Source: Bacteroidales bacterium UBA5371
Lineage (GTDB): Bacteria; Bacteroidota; Bacteroidia; Bacteroidales; P3
NCBI GenBank assembly: GCA_002407855.1
Contig: DHPF01000007.1
Location: 62,001-126,000 of the forward strand
DNA length: 64,000 nucleotides
Direction: 5' to 3'
In this document: piece by piece, positions 26,912-35,891 of the stretch
How positions within the stretch are numbered: the stretch's first letter is position 1
Layout: every line of letters begins with the position of its first letter
Notes under the pieces: generated by a model
Database searches by the model: none
What the model saw: the letters and a program-made list of their open reading frames with translations, nothing else
Told to the model about the DNA's origin: nothing
Program-made: the position numbers and the translations under genes

Positions 26912-29900
26912 TTATTTCAAGGCGTTTTCCCATATTCCTTCAGCTTGATATTTGAGCTTACGGAAATAAGTTGGAGTGTGTTTACCCATAAGCCCATCAA
27001 CATAGAGTTTGGCTAAATAAGGGCTTAACATAACGCCATGTCCTCTTAGCCCAACGAAGAGCCCAAGTTGAGGGTCTATTATATAACGTGGTTCAGTGTA
27101 GTATCCCGCCCAAAGAGCTTGGAAGCTAACATTTTTAAGTTCTGGAATTATATTGGAGAAAACTTCTGATACTTGTTCTATAAATTCAAGTGAATTTATT
27201 TTTACCTCAGAGTTTGCTTCTTGTGGGTCATACGATGGAGAAGCACAACCAATAATTTGTCCTGTGTGGTGAAGCTGCTGAGCAAAGATAGAAGAGAAAC
27301 CCTTATATTGCCTACGGTCTATTAGCATATCTAAGCTATTACCATCTTTTCCTATCATTGGAAGGCGTTTGGTGATAAAGGCTTGGTGTTTTACCGGATA
27401 GAGTCCTGTTTCAATTCCTATTTGTTTTGCAAATTTCTCAGCTCCAAAACCCAAGGCATTGACAAAAATATCAGTTATATATTCTGTGTATTGATTATAA
27501 GTATCTTTAACTATGGCAGAGAATGTATTGCCGTCTTTACGTAACTCTACTAACTTTGCACCTTCTATAATTTTACCTCCTTTCCCTATACCCATTAACC
27601 TTAATAGGTCTATAGCTTTGCCTGGATTTAGTTGCCAGCATTGATTAGTTATTTGAGCTGCTATATAATCTTTATTCTTTTTATTGAAATATGGAGAGAT
27701 TTCCTTTTGGAAGTCTTTCGGCTTTACCATATATGCATCTGACCATTCCATTGCCTTTTCTAAGCCGTGGTAAGATATTTCATCGTGTGCAAGATTTATG
27801 TAGCGGGTTGGATAATAGTCTATGCTCGATTGTTTATGTAGTTCTTTATAGATTTCATGCCCATGCTTTGAAATATCAGCAAGTTCTGGGTTAGAGAAGG
27901 CAGGTCGTCCTCCTGCAATATTTCGCCATGAGGCTCCCCTATCGTAGTTTATAAGTGTTGGTTTAAGTCCTGCTTCTGCCAAATATCTAAATAAGGAGCT
28001 TCCTCCTATACCTCCTCCTGCGATAAAGCTTTTAACTCTAACCTTATTAATATTATTAGTTATTATTATTTCTTTTCTTTCTCCTTTATACATTTCCCCC
28101 ATGGAGAGTTGTAATGAAAGTGGAGCTCTTGGCGTTGCATCATCAGTTACTTCTATTCCATAAGATTTAAGAACTTGTTTCGCTCTTGGAATACATCGCT
28201 TTCCTCTACAATCACCCATTCCCATACGTGTTGTATGTTTGAGTTCATCAACAGAAATAACCTTCCTATCCCCTATTTGCTTTAAAAGATTATCCAGATT
28301 AACATCTTCGCAATGACAAACAAAAGTTTCTTCATCTACCAACTTTGGTTTAGATAATTTTAGCTTAGTTCTATACTTCTGTACAGGGGTAAATCCTTTT
28401 ATTTCTAATAATCTACTTGGATTAACGTCTCTAACAGATATTCTTGCAACAGATGTCTTGTTATCATTATGCTTTATCCTCTCTATCTTTCCCTGTGCAA
28501 CCTTCTTTCCATTATTATCTACCAAATAAACTTCTAAACCTTCTTCTGCTTCATATTCAAAAGGAAGAAAGACTTCGTTTTTCTTTAAATTATATCCAAA
28601 AATTGCTAAGCCAGGGCATTGATGTATGCATTCCATACACCCTATACATTTATTATAGTCTATTTCTGGTACAACAGAGGTGGAACTCTTTGTTATTGCA
28701 CCATACTTACATGCAAATTGACAAGGATTACACGCAAAACCATACAAACACTCTATTCTTACAAAGCCTCTTTTTTCCATCCTCTCTTGATTTGGGGTGT
28801 ATGGCTTTTCTAATATTTGTACTGGATGTTGCTGTGAGTCTATATAACTTTTACTTATTGACAAATAATCGTCATAGTTGTATTTTACGTTTAACATCTG
28901 GGCAATTTCATAAGCACATTGCTTTCCTCTAAGCACAGCAGACGTACCTTCACCTATTCTTACAGAATCTCCAACTCCATGACAATTCTTACCAAACAAA
29001 ACATTCCCTTTAACCAAAAGCTGATTATCGGGAATAAGTCCTGTGCAAACATTAATCACATCAATACCTTCAATCATTCTTTCGGTGTTTGGAACTGGTT
29101 GGAAATTCTCACAATCGGCAATAATTGCCCCTTTAATTCCTGTTAAGTCTTTGTTTGGAACAGCCTCCAACAATATGGTTGAAGTAAGTATTGGAATACC
29201 CAAACGCCTTACCCTATTGGCTTGCACAGGAAAGCCTCCTTCCTTAGGCATTGCCTCTAATATTGCTACCACATTGGCTCCTGCCTGCATAGCTTGGTAA
29301 GAAGTTAAGTAGCCAATATTTCCTGCTCCAATAGTTAATATATTTTTTCCTAAAAGAGTGAGCTCTGTGTTCATCATTTTTTGAACAACAGCAGCAGAAT
29401 AAACTCCCGGCAAATCATCATTCTTAAACACTGGAACAAAAGGAACTGCCCCTGTTGCAACAACCAAATGTTCTGTATCTATATAGAATATCTCTCCTGT
29501 AAGAGTGTTTTTTAACCCTACCCTTTTATCTTTTAACAAGTCCCAAACAGAAGAATTAAGCAGTATACCTTCCTGAGAACTGCCTGCCAACTTAGTTGCA
29601 ATATCAAAACCTCTCATTCCCCCAAAGAGTTTCTCTTTCTCGAAGAAAAAGAATTGATGGGTTTGCATTAAGAACTGCCCTCCTATATTATTATTAGAAT
29701 CAACAACTATATTATCTATCCCAAATCTGTTTAATTCCTCTCTAACAGCCAAGCCAGCAGGACCAGCTCCCACAATAAGAACCTGAGTTTTGTATATTTT
29801 AGTCTCATTTTGAACATTAGGAGTCTTTTCTACCAGAAAATTATGAGGAATTTCCCTCACCTCTTTCACACCATCAATATTAGTTACACAAATCCTTTTA

Positions 29901-30133
29901 ACAATTCCATCAACTAACATTTCACACGCTCCACATTTCCCTATACCACATTCCAAAGAACGATTACGCCCATTAATAGAATGTGAATGCACCGGAAAAC
30001 CCGCTTGATGTAAGGCTGCCGCAATAGTAAAACCTTTTTGCCCTTTTACATCTTTGCCATTATACTTAAAAGAAACCTGATTATCCTTAGGAATATCAAG
30101 TATTGGATGAGAGCTAATCTTAAACATATACAA
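26912..30133 (-). CDS. fused multi-domain FAD/Fe-S amine or amino-acid oxidoreductase
   Basis: The 1073-residue protein joins, in order: a [2Fe-2S] domain (C62, C67, C70, C82), an FAD/NAD pyridine nucleotide oxidoreductase domain (GAGPAG at 122-127; second fold near 268), a ferredoxin-like part with cysteines 462/468/471/475 and 496/499/502/506, a BFD-like [2Fe-2S] domain (C606, C608, C642, C647) and a C-terminal DAO-type FAD domain (GGGIGG, 706-711). In other bacteria these parts are separate subunits, as in sarcosine oxidase, opine or hydroxyproline dehydrogenases and HcnABC. The substrate is probably an imino or amino acid, unproved. Its promoter lies inside the next gene. Confidence 0.8.
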   Translation of the reverse strand: MYMFKISSHPILDIPKDNQVSFKYNGKDVKGQKGFTIAAALHQAGFPVHSHSINGRNRSLECGIGKCGACEMLVDGIVKRICVTNIDGVKEVREIPHNFLVEKTPNVQNETKIYKTQVLIVGAGPAGLAVREELNRFGIDNIVVDSNNNIGGQFLMQTHQFFFFEKEKLFGGMRGFDIATKLAGSSQEGILLNSSVWDLLKDKRVGLKNTLTGEIFYIDTEHLVVATGAVPFVPVFKNDDLPGVYSAAVVQKMMNTELTLLGKNILTIGAGNIGYLTSYQAMQAGANVVAILEAMPKEGGFPVQANRVRRLGIPILTSTILLEAVPNKDLTGIKGAIIADCENFQPVPNTERMIEGIDVINVCTGLIPDNQLLVKGNVLFGKNCHGVGDSVRIGEGTSAVLRGKQCAYEIAQMLNVKYNYDDYLSISKSYIDSQQHPVQILEKPYTPNQERMEKRGFVRIECLYGFACNPCQFACKYGAITKSSTSVVPEIDYNKCIGCMECIHQCPGLAIFGYNLKKNEVFLPFEYEAEEGLEVYLVDNNGKKVAQGKIERIKHNDNKTSVARISVRDVNPSRLLEIKGFTPVQKYRTKLKLSKPKLVDEETFVCHCEDVNLDNLLKQIGDRKVISVDELKHTTRMGMGDCRGKRCIPRAKQVLKSYGIEVTDDATPRAPLSLQLSMGEMYKGERKEIIITNNINKVRVKSFIAGGGIGGSSLFRYLAEAGLKPTLINYDRGASWRNIAGGRPAFSNPELADISKHGHEIYKELHKQSSIDYYPTRYINLAHDEISYHGLEKAMEWSDAYMVKPKDFQKEISPYFNKKNKDYIAAQITNQCWQLNPGKAIDLLRLMGIGKGGKIIEGAKLVELRKDGNTFSAIVKDTYNQYTEYITDIFVNALGFGAEKFAKQIGIETGLYPVKHQAFITKRLPMIGKDGNSLDMLIDRRQYKGFSSIFAQQLHHTGQIIGCASPSYDPQEANSEVKINSLEFIEQVSEVFSNIIPELKNVSFQALWAGYYTEPRYIIDPQLGLFVGLRGHGVMLSPYLAKLYVDGLMGKHTPTYFRKLKYQAEGIWENALK

Positions 30134-30182
30134 TAAACTATAATTAGTTGATTAAAATCCTTTATCTCTTGAAATCAGCTTA

Positions 30183-30212
30183 CAAAAATACTTAAATAGT
30201 TTTAAAAACAAA
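30183..30212 (-). promoter_or_regulatory. promoter of the fused oxidoreductase gene
   Basis: On the minus strand TTTG (30212-30209), 18 bases and TATTTTTG (30190-30183) fit the Bacteroidetes consensus, within the 3' end of the upstream phosphorylase gene. Confidence 0.6.
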
Positions 30213-31077
30213 GCCTTTTTAGAACTAAATTTATTAATCCATCCATCTCTTCACTATAACTTTCTAAGAACTTACCCTCCTTCCTATTTGCAATAACCAA
30301 ACAAATAGTAAGACAATTATGTCCTAAATTCTTCCCCAAAGCATACAAAGCAGAAGTTTCCATTTCATAATTAGAAGCCTTTAAGCCATTAAAAGAAAAA
30401 TCCGAAATTTTATCGTTAATATCATCAAAGGCAACAGGAAGCCTTATTTGTCTTCCCTGAGGACCATAAAAACCAGGCGAAGTAATAGTAATTCCCTCCA
30501 CCATATCAAAAGCAATAGTCTTCAAAAGATTATCCGAACACTCAACCCCATAAGGCTTTGGCAAAGAGTCGTCCCATTGCATCCTGGAAATAAAACTTTG
30601 AGTTAGGTCTTCATCAATAACATTCTTATTATTTTTATAATAATACATTATGCCATCTATTCCGACAACATATTTGGAAGCAATCATTTTCCCACAAGGA
30701 ATATCTTTTTGCAAAGCCCCACAAGTTCCCAAGCGAATAAGATTTAATTTGCGGAAATTATGATTTAGCTCACGTGTTTCCAAATTAATATTAGCACAAG
30801 CATCAAGCTCCGTTATAACAATATCAATATTATCCGTTCCCATACCCGTTGAAAGAGCAGTAATTCCAATCCCATTAAAAGTTCCACTATGAACAATAAT
30901 TTCCCTATTTGAAGACTTAAACTCAATGGTATCAAAATATTTTGACACCATTTCCACCCTTTTAGGATCGCCAACTAAAATAACATTATCCTTTAAATTC
31001 TGAGGCTTTAAACGAATATGATAAAGACTTCCATCATTAGCCAAAGTAAGTTCCGAAGCTGCAAGTTTATTTTCCAT
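30202..31077 (-). CDS. nucleoside phosphorylase (uridine phosphorylase-like)
   Basis: A 291-residue member of the PNP/UDP family 1, which splits nucleosides with phosphate. The visible signatures are LVGDPKRV, GMGTDN, IRLGTCGAL and the ribose/nucleobase-site YEMETSALYAL. The length and the FYGPQGRQIR segment suggest uridine phosphorylase rather than purine phosphorylase. A repeat array separates it from cinA upstream. Confidence 0.85.
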   Translation of the reverse strand: MENKLAASELTLANDGSLYHIRLKPQNLKDNVILVGDPKRVEMVSKYFDTIEFKSSNREIIVHSGTFNGIGITALSTGMGTDNIDIVITELDACANINLETRELNHNFRKLNLIRLGTCGALQKDIPCGKMIASKYVVGIDGIMYYYKNNKNVIDEDLTQSFISRMQWDDSLPKPYGVECSDNLLKTIAFDMVEGITITSPGFYGPQGRQIRLPVAFDDINDKISDFSFNGLKASNYEMETSALYALGKNLGHNCLTICLVIANRKEGKFLESYSEEMDGLINLVLKRLCF

Positions 31078-31094
31078 AAAATTAATTTTTAAAT

Positions 31095-31388
31095 TTATTT
31101 TTTACGATTTACAACATATTTTCTACATTTTTCAACATAAAAATCACGATTTACAACACATTTTCTGCATTTTTTAGCATAAAAATTATGATTTATTACA
31201 CATTTTCTACATTTTTCAGCATAAAAATCACGATTTATTACACATTTTCTACATTTTTCAGTATAAAAATTATGATTTATAACACATTTTCTACATTTTT
31301 CAACATAAAAATCATGATTTATAACATATTTTCTACATTTTTCAGCATAAAAATTATAATCTGTTTTTATTTTCCTTCTTTTATCCAT
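31095..31388. repeat. 42-bp (2 x 21) tandem array with fortuitous open frames
   Basis: Five nearly identical 42-bp units start at 31136, 31178, 31220, 31262 and 31304, with partial units on both sides. Each carries AAATCATGATTT or a one-base variant, a 12-bp palindrome. The array is open in one minus frame (31388-31095, 97 codons with 14-residue repeats of the CRKC type) and also in a plus frame, because 42 is divisible by 3 and the unit lacks stops. Since the same period appears in arrays with no coding sense, I read this as a non-coding array; a genuine small protein is not excluded. The open frame also overlaps the last codons of cinA. Confidence 0.8.
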
Positions 31389-32614
31389 TTTAAAAGCATA
31401 GCGAAGGCTTGGTTGGTTGCTCTATTGATAAAATTTTCTCTACTGGAAAAGAAGTTGAATTGCTGGGCTTGGACTTCTCTTTTACTATTTGCCACTGCTA
31501 TCCAAATTGTTCCTATGGGTTTTTGGTCTGTGCCTCCTGTTGGCCCTGCGATGCCTGTGGCTGAAATGCAATAGTCGGTTTTTAGTTTCTTTATTCCACC
31601 TAAGGCCATTTGCTGAGCCACTTCTTTACTTACTGCTCCAAAGTCTTCTATGGATTTTGCTTCTACTTCCAAAACATCTTCTTTTACTTGATTGCAGTAG
31701 GCCACTATTGTTCCTTTGAAATATTGAGATGAGCCTGCGTTAAGGGTTATTGCGTGGGCAATGTTTCCCCCTGTGCAACTTTCTACGGTGGAAAGGGTTT
31801 TACCTTTTTGCTCTAAGAGTTTAGCTACAACACGACTTAAATCGTTTTCATCAAATCCAATGAAGTAATCGTTTATAAGTGGCATTAATTTATTTATCTG
31901 TGCTTCCAATTCTTCTTTTACTTGATTATGGTTTTCTCCTTGGGCAGAAAGACGAAGACGAAGCAGGTTAGCTTGCGGAAGGTATGCTAAGTGAATATGC
32001 TTAGGCAGGTTTTGTTCAAAATCCTCTAATATATCGGAAAGAAAACTCTCTCCTATACCTTGTGTTAGTATGGTTTTGTGAAAAATAGCTGAGGGTTTAT
32101 AGAAAGAAAGAAGCAATGGAATGATATGTTTTGTCATCATTTCTTTCATTTCAAAGGGAACACCAGGCATAGATATTACTAATTTACCATTTGTTTCAAA
32201 ACACATTCCTGGGGCAGTGCCAACAAGGTTTTCTATTACTTTACATTTCTTGGGTACTTGTGCTTGCAAACGATTGGTTGGGGTAAGTTCATAGCCTCTA
32301 TGGGAAAATATCTTTTGCACATTTGCCAAAACATTTTGGTCTTCTATCATTTCGCTCTCAAATATCTTGGCTAAGGTGTATTTTGTTATATCGTCTTTGG
32401 TTGGGCCTAAGCCTCCTGTTATTAAAACGCAATCAGAATGCTGCAAGCCTTCTTTTACACAAAGCTCTATATCTTTTGCGTTATCGGCAATGGTACTAAT
32501 TCTTATTATATTAAAGCCTACTTTGTTTAACTCCTGTGCCATAAAGGAAGCATTGGTGTTTACAACCTGCCCTATCAAAAGTTCATCGCCTATATTTATT
32601 ATTTCAATATTCAT
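31367..32614 (-). CDS. cinA: CinA-family nicotinamide-nucleotide amidase/ADP-ribose pyrophosphatase
   Basis: A 415-residue protein with an N-terminal MoaB/MogA-like domain (about 1-170, TGGLGPTKDD) and a C-terminal CinA amidase domain (about 255-410, with ESCTGGNIA and GIAGPTGG). It takes part in pyridine nucleotide recycling. It is followed by the 42-bp array on its 3' side, whose first units overlap its stop. A TAATTTTG -7-like box lies at 32654-32661. Confidence 0.92.
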   Translation of the reverse strand: MNIEIINIGDELLIGQVVNTNASFMAQELNKVGFNIIRISTIADNAKDIELCVKEGLQHSDCVLITGGLGPTKDDITKYTLAKIFESEMIEDQNVLANVQKIFSHRGYELTPTNRLQAQVPKKCKVIENLVGTAPGMCFETNGKLVISMPGVPFEMKEMMTKHIIPLLLSFYKPSAIFHKTILTQGIGESFLSDILEDFEQNLPKHIHLAYLPQANLLRLRLSAQGENHNQVKEELEAQINKLMPLINDYFIGFDENDLSRVVAKLLEQKGKTLSTVESCTGGNIAHAITLNAGSSQYFKGTIVAYCNQVKEDVLEVEAKSIEDFGAVSKEVAQQMALGGIKKLKTDYCISATGIAGPTGGTDQKPIGTIWIAVANSKREVQAQQFNFFSSRENFINRATNQAFAMLLKWIKEGK

Positions 32615-32748
32615 ATTCCTTTTTGTGTTTTATCTTTTCTTTAAATATCCTTGCAAAATTAGTTATTTGTTTTCTTAAACCTTCCCTTATAGAAAAATAA
32701 ATTAAGCTTTGATATTTCTAATCTTAATGTTTATATCCCTTATTTTAG

Positions 32749-32756
32749 TATTTTTG
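32749..32756 (+). promoter_or_regulatory. probable -7 element of ychF
   Basis: TATTTTTG matches TAnnTTTG, about 58 bases before the ATG at 32814, and argues against the upstream in-frame ATG at 32709. No -33 TTG was found. Confidence 0.45.
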
Positions 32757-32813
32757 CAACCTTGTTTATTAGTGTATAATTATTATTATAAACTATCAAA
32801 TATAATAAATACT

Positions 32814-33917
32814 ATGGCTTTAAAATGTGGAATAATAGGATTGCCCAATGTTGGTAAATCAACTCTCTTTAATTGTTTGTCAAGTGCCAAAGCACAATCT
32901 GCAAACTTTCCTTTCTGTACAATAGAACCCAATTTAGGAGTAATAACCGTTCCAGACAATAGATTAAATGCTTTGGCAGAACTTATAAATCCCAATAAAA
33001 TAGTTCCAACAACGGTAGATATTGTAGATATTGCAGGTTTGGTTAAAGGAGCCTCCAAAGGAGAAGGATTAGGCAATAAGTTCTTAGGAAACATACGAGA
33101 ATGTGATGCAATATTGCATGTACTTCGTTGTTTTGAAGATGAAAACATAGTTCACGTAGAAGGAGGAATAAATCCAATAAGAGATAAAGAAATTATAGAC
33201 ACAGAACTTCAAATAAAAGACCTTGAAACCATTGAAACAAGATTTGCAAAAACAGAGAAGCAAGCAAAGAGTGGAGGTGATAGAGAAGCAAAAATTCTTC
33301 TTGAAGTTATGAAACGTTATCGTGATGTTTTGGTTCAAGGAAAGAATGCAAGGGAGGTGCAGTTTGAGACTAAGGATGAACAAAAAGCGGCAAGGGAACT
33401 ATTTCTTTTGACCACCAAACCCGTACTTTATGTTTGTAATGTTGATGAAAAATCAGCCAAAGAAGGAAATGAGCACACTAAATCAGTGGAAACAATAGCA
33501 AAAAAAGAAGGGGCAGGAATACTTATTGTTGCAGCCAAGATAGAATCGGAGATTGCAGAATTGGAAACCTTTGAAGAAAAAGAAATGTTCCTCTCAGAAC
33601 TTGGACTACATGAAAGTGGAGTAGATAGATTAATAAAAGAAGCATATAAATTATTAGATTTAAAAACATTTCTTACAGCAGGAGTGCAAGAAGTAAGGGC
33701 TTGGACATTCCATAATGGCTGGAAGGCACCTCAATGTGCAGGAGTAATTCACACCGATTTTGAAAAAGGATTTATTAGAGCAGAAGTAATCAAATATGAA
33801 GATTATATAGCCCTAAAAAGTGAAGCTGCATGCAAGGAAGCCGGTAAGATGAGCGTAGAAGGTAAAGAATACGTTGTTCAAGACGGAGATATAATGCATT
33901 TCCGCTTTAATGTATAG
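32814..33917 (+). CDS. ychF: redox-regulated ATPase YchF
   Basis: A translation-linked P-loop GTPase/ATPase of the Obg family. The protein has about 367 residues, opens MALKCGIIGLPNVGKS, and carries a middle coiled coil and a C-terminal TGS domain (about 280-365, ending DIMHFRFNV). The open frame extends 35 codons upstream to 32709 but that part is not family sequence and a promoter-like box lies inside it, so the start at 32814 is preferred. Confidence 0.95.
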   Translation: MALKCGIIGLPNVGKSTLFNCLSSAKAQSANFPFCTIEPNLGVITVPDNRLNALAELINPNKIVPTTVDIVDIAGLVKGASKGEGLGNKFLGNIRECDAILHVLRCFEDENIVHVEGGINPIRDKEIIDTELQIKDLETIETRFAKTEKQAKSGGDREAKILLEVMKRYRDVLVQGKNAREVQFETKDEQKAARELFLLTTKPVLYVCNVDEKSAKEGNEHTKSVETIAKKEGAGILIVAAKIESEIAELETFEEKEMFLSELGLHESGVDRLIKEAYKLLDLKTFLTAGVQEVRAWTFHNGWKAPQCAGVIHTDFEKGFIRAEVIKYEDYIALKSEAACKEAGKMSVEGKEYVVQDGDIMHFRFNV

Positions 33918-34045
33918 CAATTATACGATAAGTCAAGATTATTTTGTCAAAATCCTAAAAACCCTAATCCTAATAAAGAAAATTTAAACCCCGACTTTTT
34001 GAAAAGAGAGTTAGCTTGTTTTCTGACTAAATAAAGTTTAAGAAA

Positions 34046-34132
34046 AATGAATCTTGATTTCAGTAAAATGAAATCAAGAAAGAATTTCTTGAAATCAAGA
34101 TTCATTTTACTGAAATCAAGTTTCATTATTTG
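34046..34132. repeat. 21-bp array with inverted-repeat units (4 units)
   Basis: Units at 34049-34069, 34070-34090, 34091-34111 and 34112-34132. Units 2-4 start GAAATCAAG; unit 1 holds the box inverted (CTTGATTTC). As a result 34046-34062 and 34090-34106 form a perfect 17-bp inverted repeat with a 27-base loop. The array lies between the convergent ychF and S4-domain genes; nothing else was seen in 33918-34192. Confidence 0.82.
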
Positions 34133-34192
34133 TATTTAAGTGATGATGTCATTTATTGAGCAATAGAGGGATTTATTAGGCAATAAAACTCT

Positions 34193-34561
34193 TTATTCTT
34201 TAAACAAATCAATATCCCTTCTTTCTTTTTTGGTTGGACGTCCAACACCTCGGTCTCTTTTTTCAAAGGCGAACTTCCTTGTTAATTCAATCCTTTCGTA
34301 TTCCTCTTGTGGCGTAAGGTCTATCATGTAGTTCTCAACCATTTTGGCAGAAACTCTATTGCTTAAAACCTCTTTTACCTCAACTATTTTATGTAATTGA
34401 TTAAGGTTTATTTCATACTTGTCGCCTACTTTAACCTCTTTTGATGCCTTTGCAACATTACCCTCAAAGCTAATTTTACCTAATCGGCAGGCATCAGCAG
34501 CCAAAGCCCTTGTTTTGTAGAGCCTCACTGCCCAAAGCCATTTGTCTAATCTCACACTCAT
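34193..34561 (-). CDS. S4-domain RNA-binding protein (HslR/Hsp15-like)
   Basis: The 122-residue protein begins MSVRLDKWLWAVRLYKTRALA, a canonical S4 RNA-binding domain, followed by a basic tail with GRPTKKERR. Hsp15 binds nascent-chain-blocked 50S subunits in E. coli. It lies 6 bases after der on the same strand and is probably cotranscribed with it. Confidence 0.88.
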   Translation of the reverse strand: MSVRLDKWLWAVRLYKTRALAADACRLGKISFEGNVAKASKEVKVGDKYEINLNQLHKIVEVKEVLSNRVSAKMVENYMIDLTPQEEYERIELTRKFAFEKRDRGVGRPTKKERRDIDLFKE

Positions 34562-34567
34562 TTTTAA

Positions 34568-35878
34568 TTATTTCTCCCTGAAATAAAGCGTTATTGGAAC
34601 TCCACGAAAATCATATATCTCTCGCATTCGGTTCTCAACATATCGTTTGTATGGGTCGCGAATATATTGAGGCAGGTTGCAATAGAAAACAAATTGAGGA
34701 TAAGCGGTTTTTAATTGCATTACATATTTGATTTTTATATGTTTTCCTTTATATGATGGTGGTGGATTCTCCTCTTTAACTATTGGCAATATATCTTCGT
34801 TGAGTTTGGATGTAGATATTTTCTGAGAGCGTGCTTCATAAACCCTCTTAGCTTCTTCAAGAACTTTAAATATTCTTTGCTTGTTTATAACAGATGTAAA
34901 TATAATAGGAACATCTTCAAAAGGAGCTATCTTTTTTCTAATCTTTTGCTCAAATTCTTTTGATGTGTTGGTTTCTTTCTCAATCAAGTCCCATTTATTT
35001 ACAACAATAACAACTCCTTTATTGTTTCTTTGAATAAGTGAGAAGAGGTTTAAGTCTTGTGATTCCAAGCCTTGTGAGGCATCAAGCATTAGAATACAAA
35101 CATCACTATTCTCTATTGAGCGGATAGAACGCATAACAGAATAGAACTCTACATCTTCAGAAACCTTTCCTTTCTTTCTTATTCCAGCTGTATCTACAAT
35201 CAAGAAATCAAATCCAAAAAGATTATATCTTGTATGCAAAGAATCTCGTGTTGTTCCTGAAATATTTGTAACAATATTTCTATCTTGTCCAATTAAAGCA
35301 TTAATCATTGAACTCTTACCAACGTTTGGTCTTCCCACAACAGCAATCTTTGGAATGTCTTGTTCAAACTCTTCGTCTTGTTCAATATCAAAGTTCTTTA
35401 CAAGTTCATCTAAGAGTTCTCCTGTTCCTGAACCATTGATTGAAGATATGCTATAAATTTCCCCAAGTCCCAAAGAATAGAATTCAATATGGTCATTGGC
35501 TCTTTGAGTATTATCAACCTTATTTGCAACTAAGATAACTTTCTTGTCGGTTCTTCTAAGCATTTCTGCCACATCTTCGTCCATTGGAGTTAAGCCCTCT
35601 TTCACATCAACCAAAAACAGAATTGAATCAGCCTCTTCAATAGCAAGAGCTACTTGTTTGCGTATTTCTTCTTCAAATTCATCTTCACTGCCTATTATAT
35701 ATCCTCCTGTGTCAATGACAGAAAATTCCTTCCCATTCCAATGACTTTTCCCATAATGCCTATCGCGTGTTACTCCTGCCTCTTGGTGTATTATGGCATC
35801 TCTTGTTTCTGTCAAACGATTGAAAAGCGTTGACTTACCAACGTTTGGTCGTCCTACTATTGCTACTATCTTTCCCAT
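34568..35878 (-). CDS. der: ribosome biogenesis GTPase Der (EngA)
   Basis: A double GTPase needed for 50S maturation. The 436-residue protein has two G domains, each with GRPNVGKS (about residues 8-15 and 181-188), NKVD and NKWD motifs, and a C-terminal KH-like domain. The length is typical. It follows yihY after 13 bases and precedes the S4-domain gene, all on the minus strand. Confidence 0.96.
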   Translation of the reverse strand: MGKIVAIVGRPNVGKSTLFNRLTETRDAIIHQEAGVTRDRHYGKSHWNGKEFSVIDTGGYIIGSEDEFEEEIRKQVALAIEEADSILFLVDVKEGLTPMDEDVAEMLRRTDKKVILVANKVDNTQRANDHIEFYSLGLGEIYSISSINGSGTGELLDELVKNFDIEQDEEFEQDIPKIAVVGRPNVGKSSMINALIGQDRNIVTNISGTTRDSLHTRYNLFGFDFLIVDTAGIRKKGKVSEDVEFYSVMRSIRSIENSDVCILMLDASQGLESQDLNLFSLIQRNNKGVVIVVNKWDLIEKETNTSKEFEQKIRKKIAPFEDVPIIFTSVINKQRIFKVLEEAKRVYEARSQKISTSKLNEDILPIVKEENPPPSYKGKHIKIKYVMQLKTAYPQFVFYCNLPQYIRDPYKRYVENRMREIYDFRGVPITLYFREK

Positions 35879-35891
35879 TTTTTTATATTAT

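Noticed and set aside
31188..31574. Plus-strand open frame of 128 codons
   Set aside because: It reads through the 42-bp array and antisense into cinA; no supporting features.
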